NCBI GenBank assembly: GCA_020052975.1
Contig: JAGVOC010000342.1
Coordinates: 1 to 23,295 of the forward strand
Source: Desulfobacterales bacterium
GTDB taxonomy: Bacteria; Desulfobacterota; Desulfobacteria; Desulfobacterales; RPRI01
Length of the DNA: 23,295 bases
Direction: 5' to 3'
In this document: piece after piece, positions 1 to 8,481 of the stretch
How positions within the stretch are numbered: the stretch's first letter is position 1
Layout of the letters: every line of letters starts with the position of its first letter
Notes under the pieces: generated by a model
Database searches by the model: none
What the model saw: only the letters and a program-made list of their open reading frames with translations
What the model was told of the DNA's origin: nothing
Program-made: the position numbers and the translations under genes

Positions 1-131
1 GTCATTCTGCTGTGTTGCGCTTCATCTTTCGTCATTGCAGCGTACTTATATGTACGCTTCATTCCTCAAGATTCGCGCGCCTTGCATAATGAGCTTTTTT
101 CTTTGCCGTCCGAATTTCGACTTATTACGAA
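1..131 (+). repeat. Dispersed palindromic repeat, copy 1 (cut by window edge)
   Basis: This stretch is the reverse complement of the repeat at 4776-4934, with scattered substitutions and one replaced internal block near 10-17. The inner palindrome AGCGTAC...GTACGCT is kept although its loop differs (TTATAT here, TTATTA on the other copy). The right end is a degraded version of the terminal sequence CTTTTTACGA. No coding potential is seen. It resembles a small non-autonomous or REP-like element. Confidence 0.75.
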
Positions 132-177
132 TTAATCAGGCTTTGACCCTGATATGATTTTGCGGTAAACATAAATT

Positions 178-1047
178 ATGCATTACGAAGGCAACATAAT
201 AAGACCCCCCAGCGAGGCAGACAGCATTCTTCTGCAGGTAACAGTCGGATGCTCCCGGAACAAATGTACGTTCTGCGGAACATATACCGGCGAGCGCTTC
301 CGTATAAAACCGGACTCCATTATCATGGAGGATATTGCATTTGCGGCAACTTATTGCAGGCGCCAGCGCAGGGTATTTCTATGCGACGGCGATGCGCTCA
401 TAATTCCCCAGAAAAGGCTTCTTAATATCCTGACTGAAATTGAAAAACAGCTCCCCTGGGTGACAAGGGTTGGTGTATATGCCAATGCCAAAAGTCTGAA
501 TTTAAAGACATCTGATGAGCTGAAAGAATTAAAGACACACGGGATAGGCATTGCATATATGGGACTTGAAACAGGTGATGATGTGACTCTGAAAAACATA
601 AACAAGGGAGCATCGTCCGAATATATGATCGCTATGGGGAAAAAAGCAAGGGAAGCCGGAATAAAGCTCTCAATAACGGTTCTTCTTGGTATAGCGGGCA
701 GAGAGCGTTCGATCATTCACGCAGAAGAAACAGGAAGGGTGCTTTCTGCAATAAATCCGGAATACGTCGGAGCCTTAAGCCTTATGCTGATCCCCGGCAC
801 CCCTTTGTATGATGATTACAAAGCCGGGAAATTTACCCTTATAGAACCGGATGAAATGTTAAAAGAGCTGCGCGCCATCATAAACGCGACCAATCTGACA
901 AAGGGCCAGTTCCATGCCAACCACGCCTCGAACTACCTTCCGATAAAGGCAAGACTCCCGAAGGAAAAAGAGGCAACAATAAAGCTTATCGACATGGCTC
1001 TCGCGGGCAAGGTATCATTAAAACCCGAATGGATGAGGGCGTTGTGA
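178..1047 (+). CDS. Radical SAM protein, COG1032-like
   Basis: This 289-residue protein has the look of a radical SAM enzyme, which uses a 4Fe-4S cluster to cleave S-adenosylmethionine. The cluster cysteines are C25, C30 and C33 (GCSRNKCTFC), a CX4CX2C spacing rather than the textbook CX3CX2C; this spacing is known in a subgroup of radical SAM proteins. FLCDGDAL at 67-74 and a MGLETGDD motif near 127-134 fit the SAM-binding strands of the barrel. No B12-binding or extra Fe-S domain is seen, and the protein is close to a bare core domain in length. Substrate is unknown. The ATG at 178 has no strong ribosome binding site. The stop codon overlaps a solo end of the dispersed repeat. It stands alone, 113 bp upstream of transketolase on the same strand. 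Confidence 0.85.
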   Translation: MHYEGNIIRPPSEADSILLQVTVGCSRNKCTFCGTYTGERFRIKPDSIIMEDIAFAATYCRRQRRVFLCDGDALIIPQKRLLNILTEIEKQLPWVTRVGVYANAKSLNLKTSDELKELKTHGIGIAYMGLETGDDVTLKNINKGASSEYMIAMGKKAREAGIKLSITVLLGIAGRERSIIHAEETGRVLSAINPEYVGALSLMLIPGTPLYDDYKAGKFTLIEPDEMLKELRAIINATNLTKGQFHANHASNYLPIKARLPKEKEATIKLIDMALAGKVSLKPEWMRAL

Positions 1048-1064
1048 CTTTTTACGAAGCCGTC
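1046..1064 (+). repeat. Solo terminal sequence of the dispersed repeat
   Basis: The 19 bases match the right terminal sequences of the repeats at 4776-4934 and 9982-10118 (ACTTTTTACGAAGCCGTC type). No left end or body is present. It starts inside the stop codon of the radical SAM gene, so the element's end may now supply that stop. Confidence 0.6.
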
Positions 1065-1123
1065 TAAATTCTTGCATATGGTTTAAAAGAAGTGTAAAAA
1101 GCCGTCCATTGGTTTTTTATTAA

Positions 1124-1138
1124 CCGGTTTTAAACCGG
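1124..1138. promoter_or_regulatory. Perfect palindrome upstream of transketolase (possible operator)
   Basis: CCGGTTT-T-AAACCGG is a perfect 15-bp palindrome centred about 30 bases before the transketolase start. It could be a regulator site or a short hairpin in the leader. It has no T-run directly after it, so it is not a standard terminator. No known regulator is matched. Confidence 0.35.
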
Positions 1139-1160
1139 GCCATATACAGGAGAAATGAAC

Positions 1161-3185
1161 ATGACAGACGGAACACCGGAAAACCGTAACGATTTGGACC
1201 TTCTTTGCATAAACACGATTCGCTCGCTTTCGATGGACGCAGTCCAGAAGGCTAATTCAGGGCATCCGGGCGCGCCCATGGGCCTTGCCCCGGCAGCGTA
1301 CACCCTCTGGACCCGCATCCTGAAACACAATCCCGCAAATCCCGGCTGGTTCAACAGGGACAGGTTTATATTGTCAGGCGGCCATGCCTCCATTCTATTA
1401 TACAGCATGCTTTATCTGACCGGATATGACCTGTCGCTCGAAGATATAAAGAATTTCAGACAATGGGGCAGCAAAACTCCCGGACATCCCGAATACAGGC
1501 ACACTCCCGGAGTTGAGACAACGACAGGGCCTCTCGGTCAGGGATTTGCGAACGGCGTTGGAATGGCAATGGCGGAAAGGCATCTTGCCGCATGTTACAA
1601 CACGAAAGATCACGAAATAATCAACCATCATACTTTTGTTGTGTGCGGCGATGGTGATCTCATGGAAGGAATCACATCCGAAGCCGCATCTCTTGCAGGG
1701 CACCTCGGCCTTTCAAAGCTCATCTGCATCTATGACGACAACAAGATTTCGATTGAAGGTAACACCAGCATAGCATTTACCGAGGATGTGGCCACAAGAT
1801 TCAAATCTTATAACTGGCACGTGCAGAAAGTTGAAGACGGAAACAGCGTTGATGCAATCTTAAAAGCGCTCAAAAAAGCAAAGGCCGAAAAGAAAAAACC
1901 TTCCCTCATCATGCTGCGAACCCACATAGCATACGGGAGCCCCAACAAGCAGGATTCGGCGGAAGCGCACGGCGCTCCGCTGGGCGAAGAAGAGATCCGC
2001 CTTACAAAAAAGAACCTTGGCTGCCCCGATGGCTCAGCATTCTGTGTCCCGAATGATGTGCTTCAGTTTTGCCGTAAATGCCTTGAAACAGGGAAGAAAG
2101 CCGAATCAAAGTGGCAGAAAAAAATGAAATCGTACAGAAATGGTTTTCCTGATCTTGCCGTCAGATTTACAGATGCAATAAACGGAAAACTGCCTGACGG
2201 GTGGGAAAACAGCCTTCCGACCTTTTCCGCAAAAGACAGCTCTATAGCCACAAGATCAGCTTCAGGCAAGGTTTTAAACGCCATCGCAGAGAAAGTAACA
2301 AGCCTCATGGGCGGATCTGCGGATCTCGCCCCCTCGAACAACACGATTATAAGAAATTCATGCGATTTTCAGAAAGATAGCTACCATGGCCGCAACATAC
2401 GCTTCGGGGTCAGAGAGCACGCAATGGGAGCAATTCTGTCAGGGATGGCTCTTCACGGCGGAATACGGCCCTTTGGCGGCACTTTTCTTGTTTTTGCCGA
2501 TTACATGCGCCCTGCAATCCGCCTCGCGGCTCTCATGAGACTGCCCGTAATATACGTTTTTACCCATGACAGCATAGCGGTAGGCGAAGACGGACCGACA
2601 CACCAGCCGGTGGAGCATGTATGCAGCTTAAGAGCCATTCCGGGTTTAACCGTCATCAGGCCTGCCGATGCGAACGAAACAACAGAGGCCTGGCGTTTTG
2701 CGGTGAAATGCACGGAAGGACCGGTTGCGCTCATATTGAGCCGCCAGAATCTCCCCGTAATTGAGAGAACGGAATCGAACACGGCAAACCTTCTTGAAAA
2801 CGGCGCGTACATCATTTCCGATTCCGGTTCAAGACCTTCCCTGATAATCATAGCAACAGGCTCGGAAGTTCATATCGCCATTGAAGCGGCAAAATCCCTT
2901 TCATCAAAAGGCGTTTCCGTCAGGGTTGTAAGCATGCCGAGCCGGGAGCTATTCGAAAAAACTTCCGCGGAATACAAAGAGAAGGTCCTCCCTTCCGATA
3001 TATCAAACCGCATGGCAGTCGAAGCCGGAATCCCGATGGGCTGGGAGCGTTACACGGGGGGAAAAGGGGAAATTATTGGAATGACCGGATTCGGGGCATC
3101 GGCTCCGGGCGGAACTCTGATGAAAAATTATGGTTTCACCGCCGACAATATCGTGCAAAAGGCGATGAAACTTTTACAGCTATAG
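1161..3185 (+). CDS. tkt: Transketolase
   Basis: Transketolase (EC 2.2.1.1) moves two-carbon ketol units between sugar phosphates in the non-oxidative pentose phosphate pathway, in the cytoplasm, using thiamine diphosphate and a divalent metal. The protein has about 674 residues, the usual length. Visible family motifs are GHPGAPMG near the N-terminus, GDGDLMEG (diphosphate and metal binding), FGVREHAM in the middle pyrimidine-binding domain, and GPTHQPVEH. The C-terminal domain is complete. An upstream in-frame ATG at 1155 lies only 2 bases after the AGGAGA ribosome binding site, while the ATG at 1161 has a normal 7-base spacing, so 1161 is preferred. A small membrane protein gene follows 18 bp later and is probably cotranscribed. 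Confidence 0.97.
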   Translation: MTDGTPENRNDLDLLCINTIRSLSMDAVQKANSGHPGAPMGLAPAAYTLWTRILKHNPANPGWFNRDRFILSGGHASILLYSMLYLTGYDLSLEDIKNFRQWGSKTPGHPEYRHTPGVETTTGPLGQGFANGVGMAMAERHLAACYNTKDHEIINHHTFVVCGDGDLMEGITSEAASLAGHLGLSKLICIYDDNKISIEGNTSIAFTEDVATRFKSYNWHVQKVEDGNSVDAILKALKKAKAEKKKPSLIMLRTHIAYGSPNKQDSAEAHGAPLGEEEIRLTKKNLGCPDGSAFCVPNDVLQFCRKCLETGKKAESKWQKKMKSYRNGFPDLAVRFTDAINGKLPDGWENSLPTFSAKDSSIATRSASGKVLNAIAEKVTSLMGGSADLAPSNNTIIRNSCDFQKDSYHGRNIRFGVREHAMGAILSGMALHGGIRPFGGTFLVFADYMRPAIRLAALMRLPVIYVFTHDSIAVGEDGPTHQPVEHVCSLRAIPGLTVIRPADANETTEAWRFAVKCTEGPVALILSRQNLPVIERTESNTANLLENGAYIISDSGSRPSLIIIATGSEVHIAIEAAKSLSSKGVSVRVVSMPSRELFEKTSAEYKEKVLPSDISNRMAVEAGIPMGWERYTGGKGEIIGMTGFGASAPGGTLMKNYGFTADNIVQKAMKLLQL

Positions 3186-3203
3186 CTGGAGGAAGCACTT
3201 CCA

Positions 3204-3488
3204 ATGGATTTAAAAATACTGACAACCACCTTCATTATGGTCTTTCTCGCTGAACTGGGGGACAAAACGCAGCTTGCCACATTCTGCCTCACAGCCGATT
3301 GCGGCGATTCGAAACTTTCCGTGTTTCTGGGCTCAGCAGGCGCTCTAGTCCTCTCTTCGCTTATCGCTGTTCTTCTTGGGGCGGCTTTCAGCAGGTTCAT
3401 CCCGGCAAACTATATCAAAATAGCCGCCGGCGTTTTTTTTGTCGTTGTAGGTCTCTGGACCCTCTACTCGGCGGTCAGGGTAGCATGA
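3204..3488 (+). CDS. Half-length UPF0016/GDT1-type membrane protein, putative cation (Mn2+/Ca2+) transporter
   Basis: The 94-residue protein contains the ExGDK(T) signature of the TMEM165/GDT1/UPF0016 family as AELGDKTQ at residues 16-23. Most family members are about 190-200 residues with two such repeats. This one has a single repeat with three hydrophobic segments, so it would have to pair with itself or another half. Family members studied elsewhere move Mn2+ or Ca2+; that role here is by analogy only. GGAGGAAG sits 9 bases before the ATG. It follows transketolase by 18 bp. No second half-gene is seen next to it. A long imperfect hairpin follows the stop. Confidence 0.8.
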   Translation: MDLKILTTTFIMVFLAELGDKTQLATFCLTADCGDSKLSVFLGSAGALVLSSLIAVLLGAAFSRFIPANYIKIAAGVFFVVVGLWTLYSAVRVA

Positions 3489-3505
3489 GAGGTTCATGGT
3501 TTATA

Positions 3506-3550
3506 GTTTCTGGTTCCTGGTTAAAAGAAAAAAACCAGAAACCAGAGACC
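3506..3550. terminator. Long imperfect hairpin between convergent genes
   Basis: GTTTCTGGTTCCTGGTT (3506-3522) pairs with the AACCAGAAACCAGAGACC region (3533-3550) across an A-rich loop, with about two mismatches. It lies between the convergent UPF0016 and thiol peroxidase genes. It may end transcription from both sides, but it is also a simple-sequence repeat built from TGGTTTC units. Confidence 0.4.
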
Positions 3551-3601
3551 AGAAACCAAAGACTTATAGAGATCGGGCAAAAGGGGGTTTATAAAAATGT
3601 C

Positions 3602-4120
3602 TCATCGTGTGAGTTTGGAAACGGCGTTTAGTACGGCGCCGTAATCAGGCTCATCCGCAACTTCTTTTACAATCTGGATATACTGAATCACCCCTTTTTT
3701 ATCCGCGACAAAAACGGCTCTTGCAAGAAGCCTCAGATCCTTTATAAGCACGCCGTAAGCCGTTCCGAAATCAGCCGTTTTGTAATCCGAAAGGGTTATT
3801 ACCTTGTCTACGCCTGCGGCATCGCACCATCTTTTCTGTGCAAAGGGCAAGTCCATGCTGATTGTAAGAATCACAACATCAGGCCCGAGCCCGGCGGCTT
3901 CCTTGTTAAACTTTCTAGTCTCCATGTCACATACCGGAGTATCAAGAGACGGAACCGACGATATAATGCAGACCTTGCCGGAAAATGATGAAAACTTTAC
4001 AGGTTTCATGTCATTGCCCGTCACTTCAAAATCAGGCGCTCTATCTCCGACCTTCAAAGCATGGCCGGCAAGCGTCATGGGGTTCCCCTTCATTGTGACC
4101 ATTCCGGTTCTTTCTTCCAT
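3602..4120 (-). CDS. tpx: Thiol peroxidase (atypical 2-Cys peroxiredoxin)
   Basis: Tpx reduces hydrogen peroxide and organic hydroperoxides with electrons from thioredoxin. The 172 residues carry the family signature PSLDTPVCDMET with the peroxidatic cysteine at C64. The resolving cysteine is C99 in the RWCDAAG stretch, at the usual distance for Tpx. The N-terminal lead (residues 1-14) is slightly longer than in Escherichia coli Tpx. A ribosome binding site AAAGGAGG lies 6-8 bases before the ATG. The gene follows yhbY on the same strand by 64 bp, and the two may be cotranscribed. Oxidative defence fits an anaerobe or microaerophile, but habitat cannot be read from this gene alone. Confidence 0.96.
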   Translation of the reverse strand: MEERTGMVTMKGNPMTLAGHALKVGDRAPDFEVTGNDMKPVKFSSFSGKVCIISSVPSLDTPVCDMETRKFNKEAAGLGPDVVILTISMDLPFAQKRWCDAAGVDKVITLSDYKTADFGTAYGVLIKDLRLLARAVFVADKKGVIQYIQIVKEVADEPDYGAVLNAVSKLTR

Positions 4121-4184
4121 TTCATCCTCCTTTATTTCTCAAACAAATTTTTATTTCTTTAAAGTTTTCAGCTTTGATGGACTC

Positions 4185-4526
4185 TTAAGCCGTCAGCTTT
4201 GCGCCTGAACTCTTCTTTTCATCCGGAACTCTTATTACCCGTTTCTCAGGATTCTTCTGCTGCCTGAAAAATGTAGCTACGTGGCCTATGGCACCGACTA
4301 GTTCGCAAACTGCCAGCTTTTCGATCTCGGCCGTTATCTCTTTTTTCATATCCTTTTCTTTAAAATCGATGAACCTGACCTTTATAAGTTCGTGCCTGTC
4401 AAGCGCTTCGTCCACCGATTTTAAAAGAGATTCGGTTATCCCCTTCTGCCCGACAAAAACATACGGCTTGAGCCCATGGGCTATTCCTCTCAAGTATTGT
4501 TTCTGGAAACCTTTCAGCTTCTCCAA
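4185..4526 (-). CDS. yhbY: YhbY-family (CRM domain) RNA-binding protein
   Basis: The protein is a single CRM domain, as in E. coli YhbY, which associates with pre-50S ribosomal subunits. Typical features are GFQKQYLRGIAHGLKP at the N-terminus, the glycine loop VGQKGIT, and a LIKVRF strand. A longer frame opens at 4559, but AGGAGG lies inside it and just before a TTG at 4526. Starting there gives a protein that begins where the family begins (113 residues), so the TTG is preferred. The last 20 or so residues (KRVIRVPDEKK onward) are a basic tail beyond the CRM domain. Tpx follows downstream. Confidence 0.88.
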   Translation of the reverse strand: MEKLKGFQKQYLRGIAHGLKPYVFVGQKGITESLLKSVDEALDRHELIKVRFIDFKEKDMKKEITAEIEKLAVCELVGAIGHVATFFRQQKNPEKRVIRVPDEKKSSGAKLTA

Positions 4527-4603
4527 GTAACCTCCTATAAAAATTATGGTTCTTCCCAACCTCTCCGATATCTCTCTGAATTTCTAACAGACTTTCCTTT
4601 CAC

Positions 4604-4645
4604 TGGAACCCTTGACCCCTTGATCCCTTGAATCCCTGAACCCTA
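4604..4645. repeat. Degenerate simple repeat of CCCTTGA-type units
   Basis: Four to five imperfect copies of a 7-9 base unit (CCCTTGAc, CCCTTGAt, CCCTTGAa, CCCTGAa) run in tandem in the gap between yhbY and rmuC. No function is apparent. Confidence 0.6.
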
Positions 4646-4775
4646 ATAGATTGTCCTATATTTATCCGTAAAGATCAAACCTTTATTGCTTTTTTAAACT
4701 TGACGCAATATCCTCTTTCCCATACCATCCTGCGCCATAAGTCCGATTAAACGTAAAATATGAAAAGTTAAATAT

Positions 4776-4934
4776 GACGATCTCGTAAAAAGTCATGATT
4801 CAGACGGCAAAGTAAAAAGCTCATTACGCAAGGCGCGCGAATCTTGAGGAATGAAGCGTACTTATTAGTACGCTGCAATGACGAAAGATGAAGCGTCCGC
4901 CGCGGCGGACAGAATGACTTTTTACAAAGCCGTC
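4776..4934. repeat. Dispersed palindromic repeat, copy 2 (complete)
   Basis: The element is about 159 bp and is bounded by imperfect 21-base inverted repeats (GACGATCTCGTAAAAAGTCAT and the complement of ATGACTTTTTACAAAGCCGTC). Inside are the palindromes AGCGTAC...GTACGCT and TCCGCCGCGGCGGA. The body matches 1-131 in the opposite orientation. It lies in the 448-bp gap upstream of rmuC. No open frame of note is present, so it is MITE-like or REP-like. Confidence 0.8.
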
Positions 4935-4974
4935 ACTATTCACAATTCACTTCATTCAACAAGTGGGGTTTAAA

Positions 4975-6318
4975 ATGACCGACATATTGCTTATTATAAT
5001 CGGCCTCTTCAGTATCTCGTCTTTTGTTTTTATCCTTTTGCTTTTAAAGCGCAAACCGGAAGATATAGACGCAAAACTGAAAGAAAATTCTGCTGCCGCA
5101 GAAAAGCAGATCATCAATATAGAGAACTCCGTTAAAAAGGAGATTTCCGAAAACAGGAAGGAATCGGGCGAAAACGCGAGGTTCGCACGCGAAGAGATCG
5201 GCTCGTCTCTCAAGGATTTTGGTGATTCCGTTTCAAAACGGATGGCAGAAACTTCCGGAATGCAAAAAGACCAGCTCGATTCATTTTCAAAGCAGCTTCT
5301 CGAAATGACAAGGCTCAACGAGGAAAAACTGGAAGCAATGCGCCTTACAATGGAAAACCGCTTGAGCACAATGCAGGATGAAAACAGCAAGAAGCTCGAG
5401 CAGATGCGCGCAACTGTTGATGAAAAACTCCAGACTACCCTTGAAACCCGCCTTGGCGAATCATTCAAACAGGTAAGCGAGCGCCTTGAGCAGGTTTACA
5501 AAGGGCTTGGAGAAATGAGGAGCCTTGCGACAGGAGTCGGGGATTTAAAGAAGGTGCTTACAAATGTTAAAACCCGCGGGACCTGGGGTGAAATTCAGCT
5601 CGGCGCAATTCTTGAGCAGATACTATCACCCGATCAGTATGAAGCCAATGTCGCAACAAAAAAGGACAGTCAGGAAAGGGTGGAATTTGCCATAAAGCTT
5701 CCCGGACAGGATCCTTCGGGTCAGCATGTTGTATGGATGCCGATAGACGCGAAATTCCCGCAGGAGGATTATCAGCGTCTCATCGATGCCCAGGAAGCGG
5801 CGGACAGGGATCTTGCCGATAAATCTCTTAAAAACCTTGAAATGCGCATAAAAGCAGAGGCAAAAAATATAAGGGAGAAATATATAGATCCTCCGAATAC
5901 CACCGACTTTGCAGTCATGTTCCTTCCGATCGAAGGTCTCTACGCCGAGGTTATCCGCAGACCCGGGCTCTGCGATATCCTTCAGCGCGAATACAGGGTG
6001 ATTGTGACAGGGCCTACAACCCTTGCGGCTTTATTAAACAGCCTTCAGATGGGTTTCAGAACTCTTGCCATCGAAAAACGCTCAAGTGAAATATGGGAGC
6101 TTCTCGGTGCAGTAAAAGCCGAATTCGGTAAATTCGGAGATGTTCTCGCAAAGACAAAAAAGAAGCTCCTTGAAGCTACAGATACGATAGATAAGGCCGA
6201 AACAAGGACGCGCGCCATTGAACGCAAACTGAAATCAGTCCAGGAAACTCCCTCCGAACTCAAGCCTCTGCCGGAGCTTGAAGAAAACGGAAACTCACCA
6301 GAACTGCTTAATGAATAG
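4975..6318 (+). CDS. rmuC: RmuC-family DNA recombination protein
   Basis: RmuC proteins limit recombination at inverted repeats in E. coli and contain a predicted nuclease-like fold; the biochemical activity is not settled. The 447-residue protein has an N-terminal membrane anchor (about residues 2-24), a long charged coiled coil to about residue 190, and the RmuC domain to about 430. Family motifs include TRGTWGEIQLG, PIDAKFPQEDYQRL and GPTTLAALLNSLQMGF. A GTG at 4963 also opens the frame, but GTGGGG there acts better as a ribosome binding site for the ATG at 4975. The gene converges with the LysM/TPR lipoprotein gene, leaving only 14 bp between the stops. Confidence 0.95.
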   Translation: MTDILLIIIGLFSISSFVFILLLLKRKPEDIDAKLKENSAAAEKQIINIENSVKKEISENRKESGENARFAREEIGSSLKDFGDSVSKRMAETSGMQKDQLDSFSKQLLEMTRLNEEKLEAMRLTMENRLSTMQDENSKKLEQMRATVDEKLQTTLETRLGESFKQVSERLEQVYKGLGEMRSLATGVGDLKKVLTNVKTRGTWGEIQLGAILEQILSPDQYEANVATKKDSQERVEFAIKLPGQDPSGQHVVWMPIDAKFPQEDYQRLIDAQEAADRDLADKSLKNLEMRIKAEAKNIREKYIDPPNTTDFAVMFLPIEGLYAEVIRRPGLCDILQREYRVIVTGPTTLAALLNSLQMGFRTLAIEKRSSEIWELLGAVKAEFGKFGDVLAKTKKKLLEATDTIDKAETRTRAIERKLKSVQETPSELKPLPELEENGNSPELLNE

Positions 6319-6332
6319 TTCTGCTTGCACAG

Positions 6333-7427
6333 TTATTTGATTTTATTAAGCTTTTCCAGAAAACTGCGCGCATTTTCGATATCTTTCTTCGCATTCGGGT
6401 GATTAGGATCCAGGATCAGGGTAATCTCCCACTCCTTTATCGCTTTATCGAGATCCTGGTTCATATAATAATTGACACCGCTCATATAATAGTCAGCAGC
6501 GCGGCTCTTATTTTTATCAATATTTTTAAAATAATCAGTAATTTGTCGGACATCTTTATAATCGGGATCAACATTTTTGAACACAGCCAAAGCTTCAGCG
6601 TACTTTTTCTCGTTTCTCAACATCACGCCCATTTCATAATAAGACGCATTTTTTAAATCCATGGCATCTTTATTAACCGGATCATATTCGAGAATTTTTT
6701 CAGCTGTGGAGGCGGACTGCTGATATTTTTTTGCACCAAAATAATCACGGGCTTTACGAGTTTCCTGTTTTACATTTATGTATTCAGCCGGTTCTTCATC
6801 GGAAGGAGCTATTTCAGGCACGACCTGAATCGCTTTCAGAGAAGGAAGCACAATCGTCATCCCTGGTGCAAGGCGTGCTTCTTTATTAAGGTCATTAAAA
6901 TAGGCTATTAAAAAATCTTTTGAGGAATCATTGAGTACCTTCTGTGCAATCCCCTTTGCAGTATCACCCTTCTTCACTTCGCAGACAATAAACCCGTCCC
7001 TGTTCATCTTGTATTTGACATAGTCGAGCGCTTCTTTATGATCAGGGTTTAAACTGAGCGCAAGCAGGAACTCCCTTAAAGCAGCCTTCATGGAATTGTT
7101 CTGAAAATACGCAACACCCTTATTATAATGATCAGAAGCGGTCTTTTGTATCTGACTCTTCAGATATATTATCTGACTTAAAACCTTCCCGTCATCCGGC
7201 TTGAAGTCATTCACAATCTCCCAACTCTGCAAAGCCTTTCGCAAATCACCTTTTTTTTCATACTCGGCGGCTTTTTCCGCATGCCGGCTGACAAGTTCTT
7301 TGAATCGGTCTTCCTCCTGAATAGTGGTATCTGACGTGGGAACCGTCGCGCATCCTGTACCAAAAAGTATCAATGAAAAGGCTGCCAGAAACAATACACC
7401 CGGCATGTTGGTAAATAACCGTTTCAT
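6333..7427 (-). CDS. Lipoprotein with TPR repeats and a LysM domain
   Basis: The 364-residue protein starts with a lipoprotein signal peptide ending at LFGTGC (C26), so it is probably anchored in the periplasm or outer membrane. TPR-like helical repeats lie at about 50-135 (GDLRKALQSWE, NSMKAALREFLLALSLNPDH). A LysM domain lies at about 146-194 (VKKGDTAKGIAQ...LAPGMTIVLP), and more TPR-like repeats run from about 220 to the end. LysM suggests peptidoglycan or glycan binding; TPRs suggest a protein partner. Its ATG overlaps the stop of the upstream deacetylase gene by 4 bp, so the two are translationally coupled and last in a three-gene operon. The specific role is unknown. Confidence 0.85.
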   Translation of the reverse strand: MKRLFTNMPGVLFLAAFSLILFGTGCATVPTSDTTIQEEDRFKELVSRHAEKAAEYEKKGDLRKALQSWEIVNDFKPDDGKVLSQIIYLKSQIQKTASDHYNKGVAYFQNNSMKAALREFLLALSLNPDHKEALDYVKYKMNRDGFIVCEVKKGDTAKGIAQKVLNDSSKDFLIAYFNDLNKEARLAPGMTIVLPSLKAIQVVPEIAPSDEEPAEYINVKQETRKARDYFGAKKYQQSASTAEKILEYDPVNKDAMDLKNASYYEMGVMLRNEKKYAEALAVFKNVDPDYKDVRQITDYFKNIDKNKSRAADYYMSGVNYYMNQDLDKAIKEWEITLILDPNHPNAKKDIENARSFLEKLNKIK

Positions 7428-8467
7428 TTAATCCCCTTGTCGTCGAACACGTTTAATGCCTTTTCAAATTTTTTCAGATCGTACTCTCCGTAGATCATGG
7501 AGCGGTTGACCATGTAATTGTTTATGAAAAAAGGACTGCTGCCCCGTCTTACGGTAAACGCCCCGCGAAAACCGTTCCTTTTAAGAATTGCAACAACCAT
7601 GTTGCTTGAATTTCCGAAGGGATAAGCCAGATATCTGCAATCTCTGCTGGTATTCTTTTTAATGATATTTGATGACTGTACAATTTCTTTTTCGACCGCA
7701 TAGAAGTACTCTTTAAAGGATTCCTTCTCTTGGGCAACTGCAAGGTCACGATGGGTTATGGTGTGGCACTGGATGTCAATCCCGCTGTCGGCTAACTCTT
7801 TTACCTGTTCCCACCTCATAGCTTTTCTGCTGCTGTTGATCATATCGGTATATACAAAAAGCGTCGCAGGATAACCATACTTTTTCAAAACAGGGAATGC
7901 AATTTCATAGGCCGATTTCCAGCCGTCGTCAATCGTTATCACTACCGATTTCGATGGAATCTGTTTCTTGAAGTCGAAAAAGTCGAACAACTGATCCAGG
8001 GAAATAACATGATACCCTCCGTCCTTTAATAACTGCATCTGATCTTCAAAGGATGCCTTGCTTACGGTCATTTTGTCGGTCTTATCGAGTGAAAAATTAT
8101 GGTATGAGAGTACCGGAACTGTTTGATATCCCCTGCTTGTCAATCCTCCCCTTTCATAAGGTTTCAGAGGTATTATAATCTCCATCCCGGGGGTCACGCT
8201 GCTGATGCCATTGAAATCGGCGATAAGCCACTCCATGTTCGGATCATTAAGATATTGCCCTGCAAGGGAAGAAAGTGTGTCGCCTTCCCGGGCGATAACA
8301 GCCGTAAATCCCGGGAATATCCTTGCTTTTGCATCAGCCGGCTCAAATGACCGGCTCACATGCACTGCGGGTGCGGGTGCAGCACAGCCAGAAATCAAGG
8401 CTAAAATCATGATAAGCATGCAAATATAATAACTGCCGCAATTTTGTATTTTCTCTCTCTTTTTCAC
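7424..8467 (-). CDS. LysM lipoprotein with polysaccharide deacetylase (NodB/CE4) domain
   Basis: The protein has a lipobox LISGC (C28), a LysM domain at about 53-100 (REGDTLSSLAGQYLN) and a carbohydrate esterase 4 domain from about 115 to 300. CE4 enzymes remove N-acetyl groups from chitin-like glycans or peptidoglycan with a divalent metal. The catalytic pair D180-D181 (ITIDDGW), the metal histidines H235 and H239 (CHTITH) and the AYPFG motif at 281-285 are all present, so it should be active. The GTG start at 8467 has AGGGGG 6 bases upstream. It lies 14 bp after the cyclase gene and overlaps the next gene by 4 bp. A peptidoglycan or exopolysaccharide substrate in the periplasm is likely but not shown. 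Confidence 0.92.
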   Translation of the reverse strand: MKKREKIQNCGSYYICMLIMILALISGCAAPAPAVHVSRSFEPADAKARIFPGFTAVIAREGDTLSSLAGQYLNDPNMEWLIADFNGISSVTPGMEIIIPLKPYERGGLTSRGYQTVPVLSYHNFSLDKTDKMTVSKASFEDQMQLLKDGGYHVISLDQLFDFFDFKKQIPSKSVVITIDDGWKSAYEIAFPVLKKYGYPATLFVYTDMINSSRKAMRWEQVKELADSGIDIQCHTITHRDLAVAQEKESFKEYFYAVEKEIVQSSNIIKKNTSRDCRYLAYPFGNSSNMVVAILKRNGFRGAFTVRRGSSPFFINNYMVNRSMIYGEYDLKKFEKALNVFDDKGIK

Positions 8468-8481
8468 AGCAACCCCCTGTG

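Noticed and set aside
351..716. Minus-strand open frame of 121 residues opposite the radical SAM gene
   Set aside because: It has no family features and mirrors the codon pattern of the real gene on the other strand. The same holds for the antisense frames inside tkt, rmuC, the cyclase and the DUF362 gene.
3506..3570. CRISPR-like short repeats
   Set aside because: The TGGTTTC units are tandem simple sequence without regular spacers. No CRISPR array or cas gene is seen in the window.
3299..3631. Plus-strand open frame of 110 residues overlapping the UPF0016 gene
   Set aside because: It is an alternative frame of the UPF0016 gene continuing into the simple repeat; it has no start signal and its sequence is not protein-like.
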